Assembly: GCA_049291875.1 (NCBI GenBank)
Contig: JBATQE010000039.1
Coordinates: 1-19,191, forward strand
DNA from: CTSOIL-112 sp049291875
GTDB lineage: Bacteria > Pseudomonadota > Gammaproteobacteria > Burkholderiales > Burkholderiaceae
Length of the DNA: 19,191 bases
Direction of reading: 5' to 3'
Below the pieces are notes generated by a model. It was not told where the DNA came from and made no database searches. It saw only the letters and a program-made list of their open reading frames with translations. Made by a program: the position numbers and the translations under genes. Shown in pieces: positions 6,390-13,441 of the stretch. Each line of letters opens with the position of its first letter. Within the stretch, counting starts at the first letter, position 1.

Positions 6390-9080
6390 TTACAGCTTGC
6401 TCTTAAGCTGATACAAAATATCCAAAGCCTCGCGTGGGGTGAGTTGATCGGGGTTGATTTCGTTCAACTCAGCCACCACCGGATGCGGTAGATATTCGGG
6501 TTCTGAATCGAGGGTATCGGCGGATTCAAAAAATACGTCGTCGTCCAGATTCGCGCCTGCGTTGAATAAGTCCAGTTGTGGCGAGTTGGCCTGTGCGTGC
6601 TGGGTTTCGAGTTCGTGCAGGTATTTGCGCGCGGCGTTGACCACGCTGCGTGGCACGCCTGCGAGCTGGGCGACTTGCAGGCCGTAGCTTTTGCTGGCGG
6701 CGCCCGCTTGGACTTGGTGCAGAAACACGATGGATTCGCGCTCTTCGATGGCGGATAGATGGACGTTTTTGACCTGCGGCATTTGGCTGGCCAAATCGGT
6801 CAATTCGAAATAATGCGTGGCAAATAGGGTCAGGCTTTGCTGCTGGCGGATGAGCGATTGCGCAATGGCGAGCGCCAAGGCAAGGCCGTCAAACGTGGAG
6901 GTGCCGCGACCGATTTCGTCCATCAAAACCAAACTGTTCGGTGTGGCGTGCTGCAAAATCTGTGCGGCTTCGGTCATCTCGACCATAAACGTTGATCGTC
7001 CGCCTGCCAAATCGTCCGAGGCGCCGATGCGCGTGAAAATCCGATCCATCGGGCCGAGCGTGGCTGCCTGCGCGGGGACGAAGCTGCCGACGTAGGCGAG
7101 CAGGGCGATCAGCGCGACTTGACGCATGAAGGTGGATTTACCGCCCATATTCGGGCCGGTGATGATCCACAGTCGTTCGTCGTGCGAGAGATGACAGTCG
7201 TTGGCGATGAACGGATTGACCTGTTGCTCGACCACAGGGTGGCGGCCTTGCTGAATGTGGATGCATGGCGTGGCGACGAAGCGCGGCGCTTGCCAATTCA
7301 GGCTGCGTGCGCGTTCGGCCAGTGTGCCGAGTACGTCAATCTGTGCGACGGCGGCGGCGATGCGTTGCAGGGTTTGAATGTGGTTTTGCAATTGCTCAAG
7401 CAGTTGCTCGTACAGGTATTTTTCGCGCGCCAGCGCCCGCTCTTTGGCGGACAGCGCTTTGTCCTCAAAAGCTTTGAGTTCGGGCGTGATGTAGCGTTCG
7501 GCGCCTTTGAGCGTTTGGCGGCGTTGGTATTCGGCGGGTAGCTCGCCCAGTTGCGCCGCTTGCGCGTGGGTCAGCTCGATGTAGTAGCCGTGTACGCGGT
7601 TGTATTCGACTTTGAGGCCGAATACTCCGGTGCGCGTGCGTTCGCGCGCTTCGAGCTCGAGCAAAAATTGCCCGCTGTTGCTCTGAATCGCGCGTAATTC
7701 GTCCAATTCGGCGTCAAAACCGCTGGCGAATACGCCGCCTTCGCGCACAAAGGTCGCGGGTTCGTCCAAAATGGCCTCATGCAACAGCGCAATCAATGCT
7801 TCGGGTATATTCAACGCTTCGCGCAGAATTTGAATCAAACTGTCGTTAACGGTCGCTAAAATCTGCGAAATGGCGCTTAATTGACTCAAGCTGTCGCGTA
7901 ACGCAGCCAGCTCTTTCGGGCGAACGGTCAGCAGCGCAATGCGCGATGCGATGCGCTCAATATCGTTCACCGCCGATAAATACGGTCGCAGCGCGCTGAA
8001 GGTCTGCGTGTGCAGCAATGCGGCGATTGCATTTTGTCGCGTCAGCACGCTCGCCTGATCACGCAGTGGGTGGTGCAGCCAGCGTTTGAGCAGGCGCGAA
8101 CCCATGCTACTGGCGCAGTGATCAAGCAGGGCGAACAGCGTTGGCGCATCCATGCCCGCGTGTCCGCGCAGATTTTCGGTGATTTCAAGGTTGCGCCGCG
8201 TGGCCGCATCGAGCGTAAGGTACTGCTCACTGCGCACGACATTCAGTGTTTTGACGTGGCGCAGGGCTTGGCCTTGCGTGTGCTGCGCGTAGTGCAACAG
8301 TCCGCCGAGCGCGGCCAGCGCGCTGTGTAAATGTTCGGCATCCAGATTGGCCAAATGCGGCGCGGATAATTGTTTGAGCAAGGCCGCCGTGCCGTAGGCT
8401 ACGTCGCAGTATTTGTTTGGAATCGGGCTGAATACGGGTTTGAACGTGCTGTCCGTCGCCTGTATCTGTGTTTGCAACAGTGGTAAAAATTTGTCCGAGG
8501 CGATGATTTCCGACGGGCGGATTTGCTCGATCCATGTACTCAAATCACGGCGGCTGATTTCGCTGGCGGACAATTCGCCGTTCGCCATATTCAGCCACGC
8601 CAGTCCCAGCGTGCCTTGGCTGCCATGAGGGTCATGGCTTTTGCTGTTGGCGGGTTGGATACACAACAGATACGCGTCGGACTTCTCGGCCAGCAGCGCC
8701 GCGTCGGTCACGGTGCCGGGCGTGAGGATGCGCGTGACTTTGCGCTCAACCGGGCCTTTGCTCGTGGCGGGATCGCCGATTTGTTCGCAAATCGCGACCG
8801 ATTCGCCCAGTTGCAACAGTTTGGCCAAATACTGCTCGGCGGCGTGGTAGGGCACGCCCGCCATTTTGATCGGCTCGCCATTGGCCGCGCCGCGCGCAGT
8901 CAGTGTGATGCCGAGCAGACGCGCCGCTTTGACCGCATCGTCGAAGAACAATTCGTAAAAATCGCCCATGCGGTAAAACAGTAAAGTCTGCGGGAATTCG
9001 GCCTTGATCGCCAGATACTGCGCCATCATCGGCGTGACTTTGGGCGCAGGTTTTGATGTGTGGTTCTCCGGCTGGTTCAT
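6390..9080 (-). CDS. mutS: DNA mismatch repair protein MutS
   Basis: MutS recognises mismatches and small loops in newly replicated DNA and, with MutL, starts repair. The 896-aa product is slightly longer than E. coli MutS (853 aa). Seen in order: mismatch-binding domain with the Phe-x-Glu motif in GDFYELF (39-45), connector and lever/clamp domains rich in helices, Walker A GPNMGGKST (642-650), the GASDDLAGGRSTFMVEM segment (686-702), Walker B DEIGRGTSTFDG (721-732), and the C-terminal beta-clamp/tetramer region. All key residues are present, so it should be functional. AGGGAG precedes the start. It follows suhB by 59 bp on the same strand and is probably cotranscribed with it. Confidence 0.98.
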   Translation of the reverse strand: MNQPENHTSKPAPKVTPMMAQYLAIKAEFPQTLLFYRMGDFYELFFDDAVKAARLLGITLTARGAANGEPIKMAGVPYHAAEQYLAKLLQLGESVAICEQIGDPATSKGPVERKVTRILTPGTVTDAALLAEKSDAYLLCIQPANSKSHDPHGSQGTLGLAWLNMANGELSASEISRRDLSTWIEQIRPSEIIASDKFLPLLQTQIQATDSTFKPVFSPIPNKYCDVAYGTAALLKQLSAPHLANLDAEHLHSALAALGGLLHYAQHTQGQALRHVKTLNVVRSEQYLTLDAATRRNLEITENLRGHAGMDAPTLFALLDHCASSMGSRLLKRWLHHPLRDQASVLTRQNAIAALLHTQTFSALRPYLSAVNDIERIASRIALLTVRPKELAALRDSLSQLSAISQILATVNDSLIQILREALNIPEALIALLHEAILDEPATFVREGGVFASGFDAELDELRAIQSNSGQFLLELEARERTRTGVFGLKVEYNRVHGYYIELTHAQAAQLGELPAEYQRRQTLKGAERYITPELKAFEDKALSAKERALAREKYLYEQLLEQLQNHIQTLQRIAAAVAQIDVLGTLAERARSLNWQAPRFVATPCIHIQQGRHPVVEQQVNPFIANDCHLSHDERLWIITGPNMGGKSTFMRQVALIALLAYVGSFVPAQAATLGPMDRIFTRIGASDDLAGGRSTFMVEMTEAAQILQHATPNSLVLMDEIGRGTSTFDGLALALAIAQSLIRQQQSLTLFATHYFELTDLASQMPQVKNVHLSAIEERESIVFLHQVQAGAASKSYGLQVAQLAGVPRSVVNAARKYLHELETQHAQANSPQLDLFNAGANLDDDVFFESADTLDSEPEYLPHPVVAELNEINPDQLTPREALDILYQLKSKL

Positions 9081-9139
9081 GCGCTCGCTCCCTGTTTCCT
9101 TCCCTGTTTTTTTATGGTGTGCCGCTGCTTTGAGCGGCC

Positions 9140-9934
9140 TTACAGTGCGGTATTGATCGCCGGATCGATTTCGCGCAACAAGGCGGGTAATAATTTCGGC
9201 GTCGCCGCGACGATGTCGCCGTTCATGTAGTCGCCTTCGCCACGCAAGTCGGTGATCAGGCCGCCCGCTTCTTTAATCAGTAATGCGCCGGCTGCCAAGT
9301 CCCATTCTTTCAGGCCCGCACCAATGAAGCCGTCCAGATAGCCCGCTGCGACGTAGGCCAAATCCAACGCCGCCGAGCCGGTGTGGCGAAAGCCCGCGCT
9401 CTCAAAGCGCAGTTTGGTTTGCAATGCGAGCAACTCAGGGCGTGCGCGCAACACGCGCGAAGGCATCGCGCTGGCCATCAAGGCTTCGGGGATGCGCACG
9501 CGCGAGGACACGCGAATGCGGCGGTTGTTCAAAAACGCGCCGGAGCCGCGCGAGGCGGTGAAAATGTCGTTGGTGGCGGGGTTGTAGATCACGGCGTGTT
9601 CGAGTTTGCCCTCCAACTCCAGCGCGATACAGATGCAGTAATGCGGCAGACCGTGGATGAAGTTGGTCGTGCCGTCGATCGGATCCACAATCCAGCGTGC
9701 CGTGGTTTTTTCCGGGCCGAAAAAACCGCCTTCTTCGCCGACAAAAGCGTGCTTCGGATAGGCTTCGAGCAGGCGTTCGCGCAGGATTTGCTCCACGTCT
9801 TGGTCGATTTCCGTCACCAAGTCTTGCAGACCTTTTTGGCTGACTTTGATCTGATCCAAATTCAGCGCGGCGCGGTTGATCACCAGTCCGGCGGTGCGTG
9901 CGGCGTCTACCGCGGTTTTGAGCATCGGTTGCAT
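9140..9934 (-). CDS. suhB: Inositol monophosphatase family protein SuhB
   Basis: Li-sensitive Mg-dependent phosphatase of the inositol monophosphatase family; in E. coli SuhB also acts with NusA/NusB in ribosomal RNA antitermination. The 264-aa product has the metal-binding GEEGG (66-70) and DPIDGTTNF (84-92) motifs and the C-terminal WDLAAGALLIKEAGG signature. I chose the start at 9934 because MQPML followed by AVDAARTAG aligns with the E. coli start MHPML...AARKAG; the open frame runs 26 codons further upstream without family similarity. It is divergent from trmJ across a gap that holds a perfect dyad, and upstream of mutS on the same strand. Confidence 0.94.
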   Translation of the reverse strand: MQPMLKTAVDAARTAGLVINRAALNLDQIKVSQKGLQDLVTEIDQDVEQILRERLLEAYPKHAFVGEEGGFFGPEKTTARWIVDPIDGTTNFIHGLPHYCICIALELEGKLEHAVIYNPATNDIFTASRGSGAFLNNRRIRVSSRVRIPEALMASAMPSRVLRARPELLALQTKLRFESAGFRHTGSAALDLAYVAAGYLDGFIGAGLKEWDLAAGALLIKEAGGLITDLRGEGDYMNGDIVAATPKLLPALLREIDPAINTAL

Positions 9935-10011
9935 TGTTTTTCCAATCTGTATTATTTTCAAGGAGCAAGCCATGCAGGGCGCAAAATCCGTGTTTGCATC
10001 CCTGTCGTTCA

Positions 10012-10038
10012 TTTAACCGCTACGCGTGAGCGGTTAAA
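10012..10038. promoter_or_regulatory. Perfect 10-bp dyad in the suhB-trmJ divergent promoter region
   Basis: TTTAACCGCT (10012-10021) and AGCGGTTAAA (10029-10038) flank a 7-base spacer that contains the palindrome ACGCGT. The site lies between two divergent genes and has no T tract for either direction, so a regulator operator is more likely than a terminator. No regulator gene is in the window to pair with it. Confidence 0.55.
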
Positions 10039-10098
10039 GATGGCAACGGCGCTATTTTACTGTATATTTGAGGTTTCTTGAAGTTTAGCGTTCGTTCT

Positions 10099-10962
10099 AT
10101 GAATTTAAGCAGTGATTTCCCCCAAAAAATACAACAGCGCGTCCATGCATTGGCGAATATTCGCATGGTCTTGGTGCGCACCTCGCATCCGGGCAACGTC
10201 GGTCAAGTCGCGCGCGCGATGGCCAATATGGGTTTGCGTGAGTTGGTGATTACTTCGCCGCGCTTCCCCGATATGTGCGCACAGCCCGAGGCGATTGCCT
10301 TGGCCAGTGGTGCGACCGATGTGTTGGCGCAGGCGCAGATTGTGCCGGACTTGGCGACCGCTTTGCAGGGGGTGAACTGCGCGTATGCGTTCTCGGCGCG
10401 ACCGCGCGACCTATCCCCGCCGTTGCGTACGGCGGGCGAGGCAGCGGCTGAGGTGATGGCATCGTTGGACGCGGCTTTTGCGCAAGGCGAAACAGCACCG
10501 AAAATCGCCTTTGTGTTTGGCGCGGAACGCAGCGGTCTGGTCAACGATGAGGTGATGATGTGCCAGCGGCTGTGTCAGATTGAGGCCAATCCGGCATACA
10601 ACTCGCTCAATTTGGCGCAGGCGGTGCAGGTGATGAGCTATAGCCTGCGGCAGGCGGCGTTACACGAACAGAATGCCGGCGAGGCGCAGAGCGGGACGTA
10701 TGTACTCAGTACGCCGAAAATGAGTGCCGAAGTGCCCGTACAACAGCAGCCTGCGGATGTGGATAAGGTCGAAGGGATGTTGGCGCACTGGGAGCAGATG
10801 TTGGTGGCGCTCGAATTGCTCAATCCGCAAATTCCGTCGGAAACCTTGATGCGTCTGCGCGCGATGTTTGCCCGCACGCAGTTGACGAATAATGAGGTCA
10901 ATTTTCTGCGCGGCATTGCGCGTGCGGTTTTAGCGCGCCATGAGCCGAGCGCTGGGGAATAG
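10099..10962 (+). CDS. trmJ: tRNA (cytidine/uridine-2'-O-)-methyltransferase TrmJ
   Basis: SPOUT-class methyltransferase that 2'-O-methylates nucleotide 32 in the anticodon loop of tRNAs using S-adenosylmethionine. Recognisable segments are NIRMVLVRTSHPGNVGQVARAMANMGL at the N-terminus (motif 1), the knot segment FVFGAERSGLVNDE and the final NLAQAVQVMSY. The C-terminal extension is of the kind seen in TrmJ. ATG 10099 is preferred here, but a TTG at 10078 has a GAGG four bases upstream and would add seven residues; neither changes the domain. It is divergent from suhB and is followed 69 bp later by cysE, an arrangement common in Burkholderiales. Confidence 0.93.
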   Translation: MNLSSDFPQKIQQRVHALANIRMVLVRTSHPGNVGQVARAMANMGLRELVITSPRFPDMCAQPEAIALASGATDVLAQAQIVPDLATALQGVNCAYAFSARPRDLSPPLRTAGEAAAEVMASLDAAFAQGETAPKIAFVFGAERSGLVNDEVMMCQRLCQIEANPAYNSLNLAQAVQVMSYSLRQAALHEQNAGEAQSGTYVLSTPKMSAEVPVQQQPADVDKVEGMLAHWEQMLVALELLNPQIPSETLMRLRAMFARTQLTNNEVNFLRGIARAVLARHEPSAGE

Positions 10963-10966
10963 GGGT

Positions 10967-10995
10967 CTGACAGGCGGGGTAATTTGCGTTATGAT
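10967..10995 (+). promoter_or_regulatory. Near-consensus promoter for cysE
   Basis: CTGACA (10967-10972), 17-bp spacer, TATGAT (10990-10995): each hexamer matches 5 of 6 sigma-70 consensus positions with ideal spacing. Transcription would start near 11002, about 30 bases before the cysE ATG, so cysE is probably expressed independently of trmJ. Confidence 0.75.
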
Positions 10996-11031
10996 TCGTC
11001 TATATATTTTGTTGTAACCAAGAGGCTGATT

Positions 11032-11775
11032 ATGTTCACACATTTGAAAGAAGACATCCAAACCATCCGTCACAAAGACCCTGCGGCGCGCTCGAATTGG
11101 GAGGTGTTGACGTGTTACCCGGGTTTGCATGCGCTGGCGATTCACCGTGTGGCGCACAGCCTGTGGATCAATCAGTTTCGCTGGCCGGCGCGGTTTTTAT
11201 CGCATATTTCACGCTGGTTGACCGGCATTGAGATTCATCCGGGTGCAAAAATGGGACGCCGTGTGTTCATTGATCACGGCATGGGCATTGTGATTGGTGA
11301 AACCGCCGAGGTCGGCGATGATTGCACGATTTATCAAGGCGTGACGCTCGGCGGCACATCGCTTGAGCGCGGCGCGAAGCGCCACCCGACGTTGGAAAAT
11401 GGCGTGATCGTGGGCGGTGGTGCAAAGGTCTTGGGCAGCTTCACGGTCGGCGCGGGCGCAAAGATCGGCTCGAATGCGGTGGTGATTAAACCGGTTCCCG
11501 CCGGTGCAACGGCGGTCGGCAATCCGGCGCACATCGTTGGTTCGAAACCTGAGAAAAAATTGCCCGAATTTGCCGCTTATGGCGTGAATGCCAATGACGA
11601 AGACCCAATTGCGCAGACACTCAAATCCGTTTTGGTGCGGTTGGAGCAGTCTGAAAAGACGCAAAAAGCATTGGCGGAGCGTTTGCAATCGGCGGGTATT
11701 GATTGCGCCGACATCGCTGCGCAAGCAACGGCTGCTCAGGCTCAGGCTGGTGAACATAAGCCTGATTTGTCCTAA
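11032..11775 (+). CDS. cysE: Serine O-acetyltransferase CysE
   Basis: Transfers acetyl from acetyl-CoA to L-serine to give O-acetylserine, the first step of cysteine synthesis. The 247-aa product is of the short EpsC/CysE type that lacks the long N-terminal domain of the E. coli enzyme (273 aa). Left-handed beta-helix hexapeptide repeats run from GIEIHPGAKMG (65-75) to SNAVVIKPVPAGATAVGNPA (147-166); catalytic His82 lies in FIDHGMG and His118 in AKRHP. The last 70 or so residues are helical and rich in Ala and Gln. I chose ATG 11032 for its AGAGG site and because the family starts with a helix like FTHLKEDIQTI; the open frame begins 16 codons earlier inside the promoter. Confidence 0.94.
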   Translation: MFTHLKEDIQTIRHKDPAARSNWEVLTCYPGLHALAIHRVAHSLWINQFRWPARFLSHISRWLTGIEIHPGAKMGRRVFIDHGMGIVIGETAEVGDDCTIYQGVTLGGTSLERGAKRHPTLENGVIVGGGAKVLGSFTVGAGAKIGSNAVVIKPVPAGATAVGNPAHIVGSKPEKKLPEFAAYGVNANDEDPIAQTLKSVLVRLEQSEKTQKALAERLQSAGIDCADIAAQATAAQAQAGEHKPDLS

Positions 11776-11881
11776 TTGATGCTTCCTTAAAGGCCCCATT
11801 GCCACAGCAATGCCTGCATATTCTATCCAGATTTAGCGCGTATGCTTGACCCATGTTGAGACCACCGCCATGCGTTCAGCG

Positions 11882-11970
11882 ATGAACGAATCCCGTCGGT
11901 TTCATTGTTTACTGCTGTGGGGAGGTCACTCCCCTTTCTGCCCCTCGCCTTCGTGGCGTGGGGTTTTTTT
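11882..11970 (+). ncRNA. Cluster of three hairpins ending in a Rho-independent terminator
   Basis: Three consecutive stems can be drawn: ATGAA..CGA with TCG..TTCAT (11882-11905, two-base bulge), GGGGAG-GTCA-CTCCCC (11919-11934, perfect), and CCCC(T)CGCC-TTCGT-GGCG(T)GGGG (11941-11963) followed by seven T (11964-11970). The last stem is a strong intrinsic terminator. The preceding stems suggest either the 3' end of the cysE transcript or a small structured RNA from this 250-bp gap. I do not recognise an Rfam family, and there is no clear promoter just upstream. Confidence 0.45.
11941..11970 (+). terminator. Rho-independent terminator downstream of cysE
   Basis: GC-rich stem of CCCC and CGCC paired with GGCG and GGGG around a TTCGT loop, with one T-T mismatch, then T7. 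It ends the cysE transcript (or an RNA encoded in this gap) before the waaA promoter. Confidence 0.9.
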
Positions 11971-11990
11971 ATGCGCGCAGCACGCTCAAA

Positions 11991-12019
11991 TTGGATGCGT
12001 GCCGCGTGCATGATACAAT
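11991..12019 (+). promoter_or_regulatory. Extended -10 promoter at waaA
   Basis: TGATACAAT (12011-12019) is an extended -10 element (TGn plus TACAAT, 5/6). TTGGAT lies 17 bp upstream (11991-11996), a weak -35. Initiation would fall near 12025-12026, on the annotated ATG itself, which bears on where waaA translation begins. Confidence 0.55.
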
Positions 12020-12025
12020 GCCGCC

Positions 12026-13441
12026 ATGAATTCAGACGTTTTTCAATCCGCACAGCAGCCTCCTTCTCAGCCCTACCATCCGCACCAGCCTTATCCGTGG
12101 GGGCGGCGTGTGTACGCGGCGTTGTTGTATGTACTGATTCCGCTGCTGCCAATTTATCTGTTGCTGCGTTCACGCAAACAACCCGAGTACCGCGACCACT
12201 GGGCGGAGCGTTTTGCCTGCTATGGCGCAGCACGTGTTGCGCCGCAGATGCGGCGGATTTGGCTGCACGCTGTTTCCTTGGGCGAAACCCGTGCGACGAA
12301 ACCTTTGGTGGATGCCCTGTTCGCGCAGCACGATGATATGCACATCATCCTCACGTGCCACACACCCACCGGCCGAGCGGCGGGGCAAGAGTTATTTCAG
12401 CAGTATTTATCCGATGGTCGTATGACGCAGGCGTATGTGCCGTATGACCTCAATCCGCTGCTGAACCGTTTTTTTGCCACCTTCGCCCCGACCGATGTGT
12501 GGGTGATGGAGACCGAAGTTTGGCCGAATATGATTGCCCAATGCGTGCGACGCAATATCCCGATCAGCTTGATCAATGGTCGCCTGTCGGATAAAACCCT
12601 GCGGCAGACGCAAAAATGGCTCCAACTTATGGGCAATGCGTATGCGGGCTTCACGCGCGTGTGCGCCCAGACTGAAACCGATGCACAACGCTATCGGCAG
12701 ATCGGCGTGGTCAACGAGCAACTGCACGTCACAGGCAATCTCAAATTCGATATGACCATCCCATCCGAGCAAGTGGCGAAAGGCGAGCGCATCAAAGGCC
12801 TGCTGGCCGATAAGCGCATTGTTATGCTCGCCTCCAGTCGCGAAGGCGAAGAGGCGCTGTGGCTGGACGCTGTTCGCCAGTATGCACAAGCGCATCCGCA
12901 AGAGGCGGCGACGATCCAATGGTGGGTCGTGCCACGCCACCCGCAGCGATTCAATGAAGTGGCACAATTGCTACAAAACAGCGGTAAAAGCGTGCTGCGC
13001 AAAAGCGAATGGTCGGCGCAACTTTCGGACGAATCGCTCCAGCAGGCCGATATCGTGCTCGGCGACACCATGGGCGAAATGTTCACCTACTACGCCATTG
13101 CCGACGTAGTACTGATGGGCGGAACTTGGCGGCATTACGGCGGACAAAATTTCCTTGAACCGATGGCGCTGGGTAAACCTGTAATCGTAGGCGAGAGTAT
13201 CTATAATTTTGAGCAAATCGGTTTGGATGCGCTGGAAAAAGGGGTATTATGGCAATCACTCAATTTTGAATGTGCTTTAAAAAAAACAGCAGAATTAATA
13301 CACCTGCAGTCAATTTGTGTCGAGCATCAATCCGCTGATAGCCCTGATGCCGTCGTGCGTTTTATCCAAACGGCTTGTGGCGCGGTCAATCAACTAATCG
13401 CTATATTGTCGCCTCCTGTAGGTTGTGGGTCTAAAGAATGA
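12026..13441 (+). CDS. waaA: 3-deoxy-D-manno-octulosonic acid transferase WaaA (KdtA)
   Basis: GT30 glycosyltransferase on the inner membrane that adds Kdo from CMP-Kdo to lipid A precursor. The 471-aa product has the N-terminal membrane anchor YAALLYVLIPLLPIYLLL, then the RKQPEYRDHWAERF region, the catalytic-loop HAVSLGETRAT, WVMETEVWPNM in the middle and the C-terminal nucleotide-binding LMGGTWRHYGGQNFLEP. Family members usually begin just before the anchor, so the first 28 residues (Gln/Pro/His-rich) are an extension. A GTG at 12110 would give the usual length, and no Shine-Dalgarno precedes ATG 12026. The 3' end beyond about 13,240 is AT-rich (18/60 G+C at 13261-13320) and has a run of eight A. 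The stop overlaps the msbA start by four bases (ATGA), so they are translationally coupled. Confidence 0.93.
   Translation: MNSDVFQSAQQPPSQPYHPHQPYPWGRRVYAALLYVLIPLLPIYLLLRSRKQPEYRDHWAERFACYGAARVAPQMRRIWLHAVSLGETRATKPLVDALFAQHDDMHIILTCHTPTGRAAGQELFQQYLSDGRMTQAYVPYDLNPLLNRFFATFAPTDVWVMETEVWPNMIAQCVRRNIPISLINGRLSDKTLRQTQKWLQLMGNAYAGFTRVCAQTETDAQRYRQIGVVNEQLHVTGNLKFDMTIPSEQVAKGERIKGLLADKRIVMLASSREGEEALWLDAVRQYAQAHPQEAATIQWWVVPRHPQRFNEVAQLLQNSGKSVLRKSEWSAQLSDESLQQADIVLGDTMGEMFTYYAIADVVLMGGTWRHYGGQNFLEPMALGKPVIVGESIYNFEQIGLDALEKGVLWQSLNFECALKKTAELIHLQSICVEHQSADSPDAVVRFIQTACGAVNQLIAILSPPVGCGSKE

Noticed and set aside
8523..8984. + strand open frame of 153 codons opposite the mutS start
   Set aside because: Antisense shadow; mutS domains are intact on the other strand.
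9383..10081. + strand open frame of 232 codons opposite suhB
   Set aside because: It mirrors the GC-rich codon pattern of suhB; the translation has no coherent domain and suhB itself is unmistakable.
11209..11805. Minus-strand open frame of 198 codons opposite cysE
   Set aside because: Antisense shadow of cysE; no ribosome-binding site or family similarity.
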